A DNA stretch of 64,000 nt, from NCBI GenBank assembly GCA_039090855.1, contig CM077011.1:35483501-35547500 (forward strand), given 5' to 3'. Made by a program: the position numbers and the translations under genes. Shown piece by piece: positions 1 to 10,640 of the stretch. Numbering within the stretch: position 1 is the first letter of the stretch; each line of letters opens with the position of its first letter. This stretch comes from Macrothele yani. Taxonomy: Eukaryota; Arthropoda; Arachnida; Araneae; Macrothelidae. Below the pieces are notes generated by a model. The model made no database searches and was not told the DNA's origin. It saw nothing but the letters and a program-made list of their open reading frames with translations.

Positions 1-195
1 AGAGGCTGAGAGTGCAACTGACCCTTTTCGGAGTTTCTTGAGTGCAACTGACCAACACCCATATTACCCAAAGCACAAAAATAGAGTATCCAAAAGACTT
101 TATTAAAGCGGAAAAAATGCGGAGCCTAAATTTTGAGGTAAATTTTTTAGGGGAGGAGATTTTTTCCCATCGCAGATTACTTATTTTATTATTTT

Positions 196-420
196 GTTTT
201 GGGGTTGAACGACCACCATGAGCAGCTCGCAGGTATCTATGAGCAGTCGCCCGACCCTAATTTGGGGAATCATGGTTCCCGGGAAGGGACAGAGCCAGCG
301 CCGTAAGAACACACCAATCATGCCTCATACGAGACTCAAACCTGTGCCCAGCACAGTCGACAAACCAGAAACCTACACCTCTGACAAATCGGCCACTGAG
401 CAGCCCCATCACAGATTGAA
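196..420 (-). mobile_element. SINE-A copy, strongly diverged
   Basis: SINE-A is the commonest family here. It has a tRNA-like head (GTGGCGCAGTGGTCTAAG box A, GGTTCGAATCC box B), a body ending in GGTGGTCGTTAAACCTCC and a short A tail. This copy reads on the minus strand: the body start (GTTGAACGACCACCATGAGC on plus) and the GGGACAGAGCCAGCGCCGTAAG block are clear. The head is badly eroded and the box B region is only partly recognisable. No target duplication is visible, which fits an old insertion. Confidence 0.7.
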
Positions 421-959
421 AAAAAAAATTCTTCCACCGAAACCTGCACATTACCCTCAACTCACACAATGAATGTTCCCTATTTTCATAACATTAAGGA
501 CACCGCCTGTGAGGTAGAGAGTGTAGATTCTCTATATTTAAGTCTACGGATATTTCAAATACAAGATAAATTTGAGAATCACTTAAATTTTGAGTCAACA
601 TTCGTTGTCGCCTACAGCTGTTATTTCAATCTTTAGAAATAACAGCTAAGTACTTTTCCTTGGAAGATCACTACGAAAGGGGGAGGGGGTCATAGTGAAG
701 TTCCAAGGCAGGAAATAGGAATTGGAAATATTTCATATCTTAAAAGCGCATGTCACACGCTTAAAAACATGGCGATGCTAACGTACTTTAAGTGTAGTGA
801 GACAGCGACATGTGTGTAAATATACCGCGTTCGATTCTAACACGTGTCATGCTTAAAACGATGTTTAACATTTACAGCAAGTATTCCTTTTCTTTTGCGG
901 AAGGGAGTTTAAGGGCACCTACAACTATAAGGAGCTGCCCATTCCTAAATTTTTTATTG
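421..959. other. No recognisable gene; unique-looking AT-rich DNA
   Basis: I see no conserved domain, repeat family or RNA gene in this stretch. The short open frames have no recognisable motif and do not look coding. Confidence 0.6.
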
Positions 960-1235
960 TTTGAGGGTTTAACGACCACTGTGAGCAATTCAGTGGGCTA
1001 TAAGCACCCGCCCGCCCCTAACGTTGGGTCACTGGTGTTCCAGTTAAGGTAGACAGCCAGGGCCATAAGACAAACACAACATCCATGCCTCACCGGGATT
1101 CAAACCCGGACCCATCTCGGACGAACGGTAAGGGGCCAGCGCTTAGACCACTACGCCATCGGTGCGGCAGTCCTAATTCAGGATGACTGGTTCCAGAAAA
1201 GGGACAGAGCCTATGCCGTAGGATAAACGCATAAT
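960..1235 (-). mobile_element. SINE-A copy plus a second body fragment
   Basis: From 960 to about 1172 a nearly complete SINE-A lies on the minus strand, with GGTTTAACGACCACTGTGAG at its 3' end and GGGATTCAAACCCGGACCC (box B complement) near its head. Directly after it, 1173-1235 repeats part of the body again (GGTTCCAGAAAAGGGACAGA). A second, older SINE-A copy was probably truncated by or joined to the first. Confidence 0.8.
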
Positions 1236-1249
1236 TTTTGCTTGCATTT

Positions 1250-1680
1250 TGGAGTTTAACGACTACCATTAGCAATTTGGAGGGCTATAAGCAATAGCGC
1301 CTCCCTAATTTGTGGTCAATGTTTCCAGGGAAGGGAGAGAGAGCTGGCGCAGTTAGTCAAGCACACCACCTATGCTTCATCTGGGACTCTAACCCAGACC
1401 CGTCTCGGACAAATAATCTGAGCCGCCCCCGGTGACGCAGTGGTCTAAGCGATGGCTTCCGGTCATTCTTCCGAGATGGGACCGGGTTCGAATCCCGTGA
1501 GGCATGGATGTGTGTCTTATGGCACTGGCCCCTGGAACCAGTGGCCCTAAATTAGGGACTGCCGACTGCTTATAGCCCATTGAGTTGCTCACGGTGGTCG
1601 TTAAACCTCCAATAATAAAAAAAAAAAAAAAAGAATCTGAAGCCAGCCAGCGCCTCAGACGACTACCACTTTGCCCACCA
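1250..1680 (-). mobile_element. SINE-A copy interrupted by a younger SINE-A
   Basis: The minus-strand SINE-A body runs 1250-1423 and its head resumes at about 1636-1680 (CAGCGCCTCAGACGACTACC). The two halves are separated by a plus-strand SINE-A. The short direct match AATCTGA on both sides of the insert (about 1416-1423 and 1634-1641) is the likely target duplication. Confidence 0.75.
1424..1632 (+). mobile_element. SINE-A copy nested in another SINE-A
   Basis: A complete plus-strand copy: the head starts CCGCCCCCGGTGACGCAGTGG, box B is GGGTTCGAATCCC, and the body ends in GGTGGTCGTTAAACCTCC followed by an A-rich tail (1614-1632). It interrupts an older minus-strand copy of the same family, so it is the younger of the two. 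Confidence 0.88.
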
Positions 1681-2304
1681 TAGCTGGGTTAGGACTGAAT
1701 TTTAAGCACCCGAGCCCGAAGTATGTCAGCCCGAGCCCGAATTTTATACTGCAAGACAGAGCCTGTGCCCGAACGAGCCCGAAAACTATAATTAGCCTGT
1801 TTAGGCATTCAAAAATCTCCTCTTCCAGACTCGCACTCTTTCCTCCCCGTGCAATTAACCTATGTTTTTCTCAACTGCGGATTGGGGAAGGAATGTATCT
1901 ATTTCTATAGTTTCTTTGACCATTCATTTCTTCCTGAAATGTTTCGGAGAGCCGGACATCAGGAAAAATCGGGAGGCACAACAATCTACGTCGTACGTTG
2001 CTCAACAGAATTAGCAGGGAGCTACCCCTTTGAGGTAGAGAGCAAAATTTGGTCAACTTGCTATCTACTATCTATAGTTCTTAAAAAAAAAAACTTTTCC
2101 TTCGCAGAAATCCAATAATTCATGGTCTATGGTATTTGTTACCCCAGCCCAGAACGGATAGCCCTGCCGAATTCCTACGCCCCATCTCGACCCAGTTGCC
2201 GAAGAATTCTCTTTAACAACTAGAAAGTGTAAAAAAGTCTCGTGGCTAAATCATACAAACTCACATTAAGAGGAAAAGGAAAATTATCTCCCTCCTTTAG
2301 TGCC
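1681..2304. other. No gene; GAGCCCGA-rich start, then unique DNA
   Basis: Around 1705-1790 the motif GAGCCCGA recurs irregularly. It resembles the core of the satellite further right and may be a degenerate outlier of it. The remainder (1800-2304) shows no family or domain I recognise. Confidence 0.5.
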
Positions 2305-2805
2305 CGCGCGAGTCAGTAAGTTTTATGCAGCCCATTTACTGAGCCCGAGCCAGTAAGTATTATGCAGTCCATTTACTGAGCCCGAGCGAGTCAGTAAGTA
2401 TTATGCAGCCCACCCGAGTCAGTAAATATTATGCAGCCCATTTACTGAGCCCGAGCGAGTCAGTAAGTATTATGCAGCCCACCCGAGTCAGTAAATATTA
2501 TGCAGCCCATTTACTGAGCCCGAGCCAGTAAGTATTATGCAGTCCATTTACTGAGCCCGAGCGAGTCAGTAAGTATTATGCAGCCCACCCGAGTCAGTAA
2601 ATATTATGCAGCCCATTTACTGAGCCCGAGCCAGTAAGTATTATGCAGTCCATTTACTGAGCCCGAGCGAGTCAGTAAGTATTATGCAGCCCACCCGAGT
2701 CAGTAAATATTATGCAGCCCATTTACTGAGCCCGAGCCAGTAAGTATTATGCAGTCCATTTACTGAGCCCGAGCGAGTCAGTAAATATTATGCAGCCCGA
2801 GCCCG
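2305..2805 (+). repeat. Satellite with 106-bp higher-order unit
   Basis: Tandem subunits of about 35-37 bp share GAGTCAGTAARTATTATGCAG and CCCATTTACTGAGCCCGAG. The variant GAGCCCGAGCCAGTAAG starts at 2341, 2516, 2622 and 2728. That gives a higher-order period of 106 bp for the last three, and a 175-bp first step. The array ends at about 2805 in GCCCGAGCCCGG. No open frame or known family explains it. Confidence 0.9.
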
Positions 2806-3886
2806 GTTCGGCCCGTCTCAGCACTGCTGCCCACACAAATAATCACGCTTATTCATTGCATAGCCATATTTACATTTTCTTTATACATAAAGCAAGTATA
2901 TGCCACGTGTGTAAATGTGTGGGTGTGTGTGGTATTAACTACGAAGAGCAAGGCATATGCATATGCATAAGCCTTAAGTACCTTAAATCGGCTTCAAAAT
3001 GCACAGGCTTGAACTAAAGATATAAAGGAACAAAACATTTTCCTTACCTTGACAACGATAAAATCCATAATACCCTGTGACACGGTCATGAGATAACTCC
3101 AAAGAACTGCTCAGTAAGTTGATCCTCAACGGCGAAAAAAAAAAAATCATAGGAAGAGGATTGGTGCATGAAAGTCGATCATCAAGGCAGTGTTGACACT
3201 CATAACCCCAAGCGAACAAGATCAGCAGGCTGTCGTCTCTGGGCAGCCTCCGATTTTAGGGACGCATACACACACAGATCTCCGGAAACGCGTTTTCTCC
3301 AGTAGGGCCTCGCAGAAACTTGGGAGACGTCACCCCCTCCGCGCTCTTCTCAGCAACTACGGGCGACTGGCATATTGGCTTCTCTCTCTTTGTGTCTTCG
3401 CGCTTCAAATCATCAGAGCAGGTTCTGCTGGACTCTGTGATCTACCTGATGAAGCCAGCTAAGGCAGCTTACGTGTTTGTTTTAACGCCATCTGCGAGCT
3501 GCAGCGATATTCAGCGGCTGGATCACCTTTCAGGAGGTCCGCTTTCACTTTTTCTTTTCCTTTGGAAATTTATTTCCCTTTGAATATTAATAGCGTTTTC
3601 TTGTTCCGAAACGAGAAGCCTGTTTAAAACTGAACGGAAGCGACGCATAATTCGAGAGCAAGATAGCTGAGCGGCGTCAAGCCATGGGAAGTGATTTCGT
3701 ATGCATGACGCATTTCAAAAGTTTTAAATTGTGCTGCTGATACTTCTGGATGGAAAATTCGCATTTAGATTACGGTAGAAACATATATGAATCTTCGGAG
3801 CTGGGGCGTATTAAGAGGGGAAGGGGCTTGCCCCTTAAAGTATTGCATTTCTCAAAAGTAGATGAATTTTCGTACAAATGTTAACT
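2806..3886. other. No gene identified; a GC-richer patch at 3230-3560
   Basis: The DNA around 3230-3560 is richer in CG dinucleotides than its surroundings and could be a remnant of a promoter or an exon. It contains no domain I recognise and no convincing splice structure, so I leave it unassigned. The rest is AT-rich unique sequence. Confidence 0.4.
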
Positions 3887-4256
3887 GAAGGATCGGGAAA
3901 CGCTGTCTGTGCACGATGTATTTGAAGAAATGACAGTACTTCAATTCATAAAATATATTTACTAAAACGCTACTAAGTTAAAAACTATAGTTTTTAAACT
4001 TGTATACAGTTTTCTAACTAGTTTAAAAAAAAACTATAACTATAGTTTTCAACTACAAGTTTAAAAACTACAGGTTTTCAACTTGTATATGGTTTTCTAA
4101 CTTTTAACTTGTATACAACTCTGCAAGTTAAAAAAACTAGTTTTTAACTTGCATACAGCTTTAAACTTAATACCGTTTTAGTAAATATATTTTATTAATT
4201 AAAGTACCGCCATTACTTCAAATATATCGTGCACAGACAGCGTTTCCCAATCCTTC
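3887..4256. mobile_element. Palindromic MITE with 83-bp terminal inverted repeats
   Basis: The left arm 3887-3969 (GAAGGATCGGGAAACGCTGT...) is the near-perfect reverse complement of the right arm 4174-4256 (...ACAGCGTTTCCCAATCCTTC). The interior of about 200 bp is very AT-rich and made of short mirrored pieces around ACTTGTATACAG and AACTATAGTTTT. No open frame is present, so it is non-autonomous. Target duplication and superfamily are not resolved. Confidence 0.88.
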
Positions 4257-4547
4257 AATTTCATTTCTCTATGTTTTTGATTAAAATGAGACTTATTAGA
4301 AAATAAAAGCTTTAATTTTACAGAAATGCATCAACTTGCATTTGAAAAAGTACTCACATTTGAAAAAATATTTTTTTATTTTATTTTCCATTTACTTTTA
4401 TTTTGTTCTGATGGATTTCAACAACTCATTTTTCGTCGCCCTTCCGAAAAAAAATCTGCATATGTTTCTGTCGGAGGAGGAAAACTTTATTATAAATTAA
4501 AAAAGAAAACAGTTGGCACACAAATTTAAAAATTCAAGTAAATATTT

Positions 4548-4761
4548 TTTTTTTATTGGAGGTTTAACTACTACCGTAAGCAACTCAATGGGCTATAAGC
4601 AGTCGCCCGTCCCTAATTTAGGGTCACTGCTTCTAGGGAAGGGAGAGAGACAGTGCCGTAAGACAAACACAACATCCATGCCTCACCAGAATCCGAACCT
4701 GGACCCCTTTCGGATGAATGAGCAGAGGCCATCGCTAAAACCACTGCGCCACCGGGGCAGC
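4548..4761 (-). mobile_element. SINE-A copy with 12-bp target duplication
   Basis: A complete minus-strand SINE-A flanked by AAGTAAATATTT at 4536-4547 and 4762-4773. The clear duplication and well preserved body indicate a fairly recent LINE-mediated insertion. Confidence 0.92.
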
Positions 4762-5145
4762 AAGTAAATATTTGACATAATGGAAGAAAACTGCCACACC
4801 TGTTTAAATTTGGGGTAATTTTTGGATGGCGAAAGAATATTTCAAATCTGGGAGACGCAAAATTTGAATTCAATGAGCATTGCTACTGTAACATTCGTTA
4901 ACCCTTAGTTCATAAAAAAAAATTTGTAAATATGTGTGCATATGTTCATTTTCGCGTGGAATTTCTTTGTTCACGCCATTTTTGGGCAGACCGGACGAAA
5001 TCAGCATGTTTTAATACTGTTGCTGTCAGATGCACGCGATTAGCCGCATTACAGTCAGCTTAGTACCTATGTATTTGAAGTGTATTGTACCTGTCTTGTG
5101 TGGCAATGGGATTTACCTCAAGGGTGAGTTAATGAGAGAAACGCA

Positions 5146-5150
<5 letters not shown>

Positions 5151-5184
<34 letters not shown>

Positions 5185-5387
5185 AGGTTTAACGACCACC
5201 GTGAGCAACTCAATGGGCTATAAGCAGTCGCCCGTCCCTAATTTAGAGTCACTGGTTCCAGGGAAGGGAGAGAGCCAGTGCCGTAAGACAAACACAACAT
5301 CCATGCCTCACCGGGATTCGAACCCGGGCCCCTTACGGACGAATGATCAGAGGCCATCGCCTTAGACCACTGCGCCACCGGAGCGGC
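5151..5387 (-). mobile_element. SINE-A copy with long poly-T and 12-bp target duplication
   Basis: Flanked by AAACGCAAGCTT at 5139-5150 and 5388-5399. The unusually long uninterrupted T run (5151-5183, the A tail on the element strand) and a near-consensus body suggest a young insertion. The head retains box B (GGGATTCGAACCCGG on plus). Confidence 0.95.
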
Positions 5388-5453
5388 AAACGCAAGCTTA
5401 ACGGTGTTTGCTGGTAGCCCAATGTAGGTGAGGATTAACTCCGAAATCCGATT

Positions 5454-5659
5454 TTTTTTGATTGGGGTGTAACGACCACCGTGAGCAACTTATGGGCTAT
5501 AAGCAGTAGGCCGTCCCTAATTTATGGTCACTGGTTACAGGGAAGGGAGTGAGCCAGTGCCGTAAAACAAGCATAACATCCATGCTTCACCGGGATTCCA
5601 ACCCGGATCCATCTCGGGCGAATGGTCAGAAGCCATCGCTTAGACCACTGCGCCACCGG
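5454..5659 (-). mobile_element. SINE-A copy with 15-bp target duplication
   Basis: The target duplication CTCCGAAATCCGATT is present at 5439-5453 and 5660-5674. The body is more diverged than the copy just upstream (for example CAACTTATGGGCTATAAGC). It inserted within 60 bp of that copy, but independently, as shown by its own target duplication. Confidence 0.93.
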
Positions 5660-5728
5660 CTCCGAAATCCGATTAAGGGGGAGTGGGGATTTTCTGAATT
5701 TCTTAATAAAGAAGGGGTACAGTGGAAG

Positions 5729-5775
5729 AGAGAGAGAGAGAGAAACAGATGGGACCTTGGTTTAGAGAGAGAGAG
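5729..5775. repeat. Short (AG)n simple-sequence tracts
   Basis: Two AGAGAG runs interrupted by short unique sequence. Confidence 0.6.
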
Positions 5776-6138
5776 CTGGGGTCGTGAGTTTGGCGTCGGG
5801 ACGAAAAGCACGAAGTTCGGGGTCTGGGGTATATATAGCATGGGTGGAGACCAAGTCAATTGAGCATTCCATTAGCCAGCCATTCGATAAGTCTTAAGCC
5901 ACATAGTTTTAACAAAATAAACTTTTTTTTTGTTGTTATTGTTACAACAGGCGCAAAGTCTTATTTCGTCAAGAGCATAATTCTATGGAACGAACCAAAA
6001 TAATTATGTGACGGCATTCGTTGGATGTTAAGGAAATAGAAAAAAGCGAGGGTCGTTACAGATACCGAAACAGCAAGAGTAATAAAATGAAAAAGAAGAA
6101 GAAAACTGCTAGAAGTTGTAACGACGTTTAAAAGCAAA

Positions 6139-6172
6139 ATTAGTGTGCGTGTGTGTGTGTGTGTGGGGGGGG
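6139..6172. repeat. (GT)n followed by poly-G
   Basis: A GTGTGT run leads directly into ten Gs and then into an old SINE-A fragment. Confidence 0.85.
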
Positions 6173-6173
6173 G

Positions 6174-6320
6174 GATAACAACTACCATGGGCAACTCAAA
6201 AGGCTATAAGCAGTTACTCGTCCCTGATTAAGGGCAACTGGTTCCAGGGGAAGGAAAAGAGCCGACGACGTAAGACGAATGCACCGCTCATTATTCATCC
6301 GTGACTCAAGCACAGTGGCG
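6174..6320 (-). mobile_element. SINE-A fragment, diverged
   Basis: The 3' body is present (AACAACTACCATGGGCAACTC, GGCTATAAGCAGTTACTCG), with a degraded head. Box B is no longer recognisable. Confidence 0.75.
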
Positions 6321-6394
6321 GTCTGCCAGTCCCTAAACGGCTCTCGGAGCTATTTTGTGCTGCACATTTTTGGAAAAAAATGATCTAGGTATCC

Positions 6395-6978
6395 CATCAC
6401 CAAACAAGTTTGTAAAATCATGCAATGCATTTTTTTTTTTGATTGGAGGTTTGACGACCGCCGTGAGCAACTCAATGGGCTATAAGCAGTCGCCCGTCCC
6501 TAATTTAGAGTCACTGGTTCCAGGGAAGGGAGAGAGCCAGTGCCGTAAGACAAACACAACATCCATGCCTCACCGGGATTCGAACCCGGACCCCGTTCGG
6601 ACGAATGATCAGAGGCCATCGCTTAGACCACTGCGCCACCGGGGCGGCATACCAGAAATCATTACTCAAGTTGTTACTCGAGTTATGAGGATAATGGCTG
6701 GGGAATAAATCTCGCTCCTATGCCCTGACCTTTGACCCCATTTCGATGATATTCAATAGAACCGGTTCAGTATACATCCGGAACAACATGATAAAGTTTT
6801 GTCGCGATCGAAGCATTTTTAAAAAAGTTATGATGCATAAGGGCAATAGATTTGATCCCGCTCCTATGTCCTGACCTTTGACCCCATTTCGCCCATTTTC
6901 AATAGGGTTCGTCCCCAGGTGGTCCCCCTACCACATAATAAAATTTCATTGAAATCGAACCATTTTTACTATAACGTC
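6395..6978 (+). repeat. DR1-repeat family copy, split by a SINE
   Basis: The family terminus AACAAGTTxGTAAAATCATG is at 6401-6430, and the repeat resumes at 6649 (ATACCAGAAATCATTACTC) after a SINE-A. Two ~145-bp units follow, each holding TGACCTTTGACCCCATTTCG (about 6726 and 6876). About 20 bp normally found at the junction (GATTATGATACGC...) is missing, so the SINE insertion came with a small deletion. The copy stops abruptly at about 6978, where a Tc1 pseudogene begins. Confidence 0.85.
6430..6648 (-). mobile_element. SINE-A copy inside the DR1 repeat
   Basis: A complete minus-strand copy with a poly-T start and intact box B complement. It has no target duplication. Alignment with the other DR1-repeat copies shows that host sequence was lost at the insertion point. 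Confidence 0.92.
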
Positions 6979-7880
6979 AACAGCAGGTCCTCCAGTTCCC
7001 GTACATTTCGGGATGGTGGTGATTTAGCGCGAACCCGCTTTTCCAAGTCGAACCACAAATGTTCGATTGGGTTCATGTCAGGTGAATTTGGAGGCCAGGC
7101 TATAAACAGAAAGTCACCCGCATGTTCCTCGAACCACTTGTTGATGATTCTGGCAGTGTGGAATGGCGCATTATCCTGTTAGTAATGGCCATCACCAACA
7201 GGGAACACAGTTGTCATGAATGTGAAGATACCTGACAGCTGTCAGGGATTGTGCTATTGGGATAATGAAGCCTAAAGTGTTCCAAGAAAACATCGCCCAC
7301 AGCATAACACCGCCACCACCGCCGCCGGCCTGTTTCCGCACAACAGTGCATCCAGGTGCCATAGCCTCCGTTGGTAATCGGCGTATCCGCTCTCAGTCGT
7401 CTACGTGATGCACCAGGAATCTTGATTCGTCAGATCAGGCCACTTTCTTCCAATCATCCACTGTCCAATCTCGATGATCTTGGGTCCATTTCATGCGTTG
7501 TTGGCGATGAAGTGCAGTGAGCATGGGGACCCGGCTGGGTCAACAGCTACGCAGGCCCATGCGCAGAAGGCTGCGATGACCTCCGTGCTGTGATACATTG
7601 CCCTGATTACCATTGTCGTAGCTGCGGGGGATTTGTCGCACTGTAACCCTGTGGTCGCTGGGAACAATGTGCGATAGTCTCCGCTCCCCTTCGGCATCAA
7701 TGAGCTGCGGGTGACACAGGGCTCGCCGACGGTTCATCGTTTGGCCATATGTGCACCACTTTTGATACGTACTCATTACAACGGCACGTGAACAACCCAC
7801 AAGCCGCACCGTAGTTCCGAGGCGCGTGTCATCACAATTCGTCCTTTATCAAACTCCGATAAATCGGCAGCTGTTCCCAT
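6979..7880 (-). pseudogene. Tc1-like transposase pseudogene (DD36E)
   Basis: The start is the ATG at 7880, giving MGTAADLSEFDKGRIV, the usual N-terminus of the helix-turn-helix DNA-binding domain. A later frame gives LVGCSRAVVMSTYQKW. The catalytic domain shows QDNAPFHTARIINKWFEEH followed by WPPNSPDMNPIEHLWFDLEK. There are 36 residues between the second Asp and the Glu, not the 34 usual in Tc1; this matches the DD36E group (called Incomer in the literature, from memory). Frameshifts and stops disrupt the frame, so it is inactive. The C-terminus ends at VRELEDLLL because of the truncation. Confidence 0.85.
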
Positions 7881-8025
7881 TCTGACTCCGAACACTCAAC
7901 TAACTGAAAGCCGGTACTCGGGGTGTATATATACTGCGCTGTGAACTTCACCCGCGCCACCGTTCGGTCTCCAGGCGCGCTGCTTTCTCTAGGACGGGGT
8001 GGTCATAATGTAATGGCTCAACGGT
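6979..8025 (-). mobile_element. Tc1-like transposon, 3'-truncated, DD36E spacing
   Basis: The 5' end at right carries a terminal repeat (GGCTCAACGGTGTATA; complement CCATTACATTATGACC). The other end is missing because the element breaks off at the last transposase codons, where the DR1 repeat begins. A right-hand TIR of this kind is shared with the Tc1 at 57508-61812 (AAACATTATGACCAG). Confidence 0.85.
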
Positions 8026-8865
8026 GTATACCGCAGCATTTAAATTTTGGTGTTCCCATGTAAGAGAGACAGTTCGCAATTTTTTTGGAAATAGATCTCT
8101 CAACATTATGTTTTGCTGTATACGTAATAGTAAGTTTTAGTAAAATTTAAGCTGCTTACATGTAATATGAGCATGCCTGCTTACTTATTTGTTAAGAAAA
8201 AGGTTGCCGTTTTTACGTTGTGAAGGAACTTTTTAAGAAAAATTCTGCAAAGGAAAAACAGATGCTTTCGTGAGGCGGAGTTCAAGAATTTAAAAACGCT
8301 GACATCCTAAAGACAAGAATTTGTGATTTCTTTTCAGAACCTCTGTGAAAACTCAACTGTTTGGACGTCGAAAGATAAGCTTTTCTTTGTTCCCTATTCG
8401 ACAGACACAGGAAACTACCACACGCAATCTGAAGAAATGACAGAACAGAAATATCCCCTTTCTAGTCCGAGGCTTAGAGGACTAACAAGCTCAATTTGGC
8501 GAGGAACTTTCTCTTTTCTTTGTACCTTATCTCGTTTTGAAAAAAAAAAAAAAAAAAAAAGCAACAAAGAAGCATATGCATGTCTGTCCCTTCTGAATAG
8601 CAAACTGCATAGATATGTCGTAGGTAAAAACAAAGGATACAGGAAAGAAAAGAAATAAGATCGAATGAAGGGGAAGCAAGCGTGTTCTTGTGGGTGGGGA
8701 GTTGTGCAATTTCACGAAATTAAAGAGCGCGCAAAATTTAACAGTCTGCAATCTAACATAGAGACGAAAACCTCCATTAAAAACACCGCAAAATACAAAC
8801 TATCGTTAATTAAAGCATTCAAACCCGAAACGGAGTTGTAACATTCGTTATGGAAGATAGGGTTA
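8026..8865. other. No gene identified
   Basis: AT-rich unique DNA with a poly-A run (8540-8560). The frames here are low-complexity Lys/Phe stretches and show no domain. Confidence 0.55.
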
Positions 8866-9375
8866 AAATGTATCCGGAGTGAGTTTAACATCAATAAAAT
8901 GAAATAAAAATAATATTAAATTATATTAACATAAAATGCATCCAGAATGAATTTAACATAAATAAAATGATATAAAAATATTATTAAATGCTGTTAACAT
9001 AAAATGCATCCAGAATGAGTATGACATCAATAAAATGATATAAAAATAATATTAAATGATATTAACATAAAATGCATTCAGAATGAGTATGACATCAGTA
9101 AAATGATATAAAAATATTAAATGATATTAACATAAAATGCATCCAGAATGAGTTTAACATCAATAAAATGTTATAAAAATAATATTAAATGATATTAACA
9201 TAAAATGCATCCAGAATGAGTATGACATCAATAAAATGATATAAAAATATTAAATGATATTAACATAAAATGCCTCCAGAATGAGTTTGACATCAATAAA
9301 ATGATATAAAAATAATATTAAATGATATTGACATAAAATGCATCCGGAATTAGTTTAATATCTAAAAATAAGATA
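8866..9375 (+). repeat. 68-bp AT-rich satellite, about 7 copies
   Basis: The repeated unit reads CCAGAATGAGTTTAACATCA, then ATAAAATGATATAAAAATAA, then TATTAAATGATATTAACATA, then AAATGCAT. Some copies are shortened to about 65 bp by loss of AAT in the middle. The first and last copies carry CCGGA instead of CCAGA, so the array edges differ from the homogenised interior. It is non-coding. Confidence 0.92.
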
Positions 9376-9394
9376 TTGGACTACATGACGAAGT

Positions 9395-9545
9395 TAATTT
9401 CTCCATCATTTTTATACCAGGAGCGGCACTCGAAACCACAACTCTCGGCTCCGGTGCTCCGAGTGCTATCCACTATACTACACTAGCATGTGCTCTCACT
9501 GCTATCTGCCTTTATCTCATGTGCGTCCAGACACTTCATAACTGA
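9395..9545 (-). mobile_element. SINE-D copy, diverged tRNA head
   Basis: The minus strand reads GTAGTATAGTGGATAGCACT...GGTTTCGAGTGCC (box A- and B-like). It is preceded by ATGAGATAAAGGCAGATAGC and followed by AAAATGATGGAGAAATTA. The same leader and tail flank a better preserved tRNA-like head at 41915-42062, so these are two members of one family. Confidence 0.6.
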
Positions 9546-9970
9546 TAACACAAAGAACTTTACACCAGTTATACATAAGATTGTATAACTATGCTAGTGA
9601 TCCAAATTTATTGGCGTAGATAAAAATCAAAGTTTCCAAGCCTTCGCACATTATCCAGATGGTTTTTTTAAGGAAGGTAGATAGGAAATTGCAAACTGGT
9701 TAATAGAACGCTTCAACAATTTTAACGCGGTGACGACAATAAACGAAGAGTTTCAAATGTAATTATTCAGTTAAAGACACAAAGTATCATGCTCGTTTTG
9801 CGGCCGGAATCCGCGGAGGAAAACAAAAGGCATTCACTATTTGAAGAACTGGTTCCAAATTCGTGGTAACTTTAGTGAGACGCTATTACTACAGGCCTCA
9901 TTATTAGTAATGATCTCCAATGTTTCTCGAATGGCAGTAGATTTAGGATTAGAGTAGGAAGCTAATTTCT

Positions 9971-10183
9971 TTAAGTCATCCACATGGGATCAGCGGACTT
10001 GAACTCGACTTCTCTGATGGATAGAGCCGTGGTTAATTTGACGTTCTTTGTGTCCTTCTCATGCTCGTTGACTCTAATTATAAATGAACGTTTGGTCATT
10101 CCAATGTAGTACACTTGTAGAGGTATGGCATAAACACCCGCTTCGTTGGAAAGTGAGGATTTGTCAGTATTTCGTTTGAGCAT
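9971..10183 (-). pseudogene. GIY-YIG endonuclease fragment (left arm)
   Basis: The frame gives SNEAGVYAIPLQ, then YYIGMTKRSFIIRVNEHEKD, then KLTTALSIREVEFKS. The GVY and YIG pair with 9-10 residues between them, followed by an Arg and an EH, fits the GIY-YIG nuclease core seen in Penelope-like elements. The DGSKR-like loop present in the right arm is deleted here. It is probably dead: it is short, has no reverse transcriptase and is truncated after PMW. Confidence 0.65.
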
Positions 10184-10326
10184 AACGTATAACGATGTAG
10201 GAGATTTTTCTACGTTATGGCTACGCTATCTGGGCTCTATTCCTTACGTACCAAATGTTTCCTATAAACCCAAGAGCGCGCTCAGGAAGCCTCGGTGTTG
10301 GTATAAGATCTCCGACATCTTTATAT

Positions 10327-10640
10327 GCTATGCTTAAGCGAAATGCTGCCAGGCTCCCGCTTTCCAACGAAGCAGGTGTTTATGCCATAACTCTACAATA
10401 TCCGGACGGCTCCAAGCGATACTACATTGGAATGACCAAACTTTCAATTAGAATTTGAATCGAAAAGCATAAGACGGACATATAGAATGGCAAGTTAACC
10501 ACTGCTTTATCCAGAGAAGTCCAGTTCAAGTCCTCTAATCCTATGTGGGATGACATACATAAAGAAATTAGCTTCCTACTCGACTCCCAAATCCACTGCC
10601 ATCCGGGTAACATTGGAGAGCATTACTAACAATGAGGCCT
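10327..10640 (+). pseudogene. GIY-YIG endonuclease fragment (right arm)
   Basis: This is the same protein segment as in the left arm: LSNEAGVYAITLQYPDGSK, then RYYIGMTKLSIRI, then a stop at 10456. Beyond the stop the frame resumes as KLTTALSREVQFKSSNPMW and DDIHKEISFLLDS, longer than the left arm. At least two premature stops make it inactive. Confidence 0.65.

Noticed and set aside
3190..3583. Promoter and first exon
   Set aside because: CG-richer sequence alone is not enough; no TATA/initiator pairing or conserved coding sequence was found.
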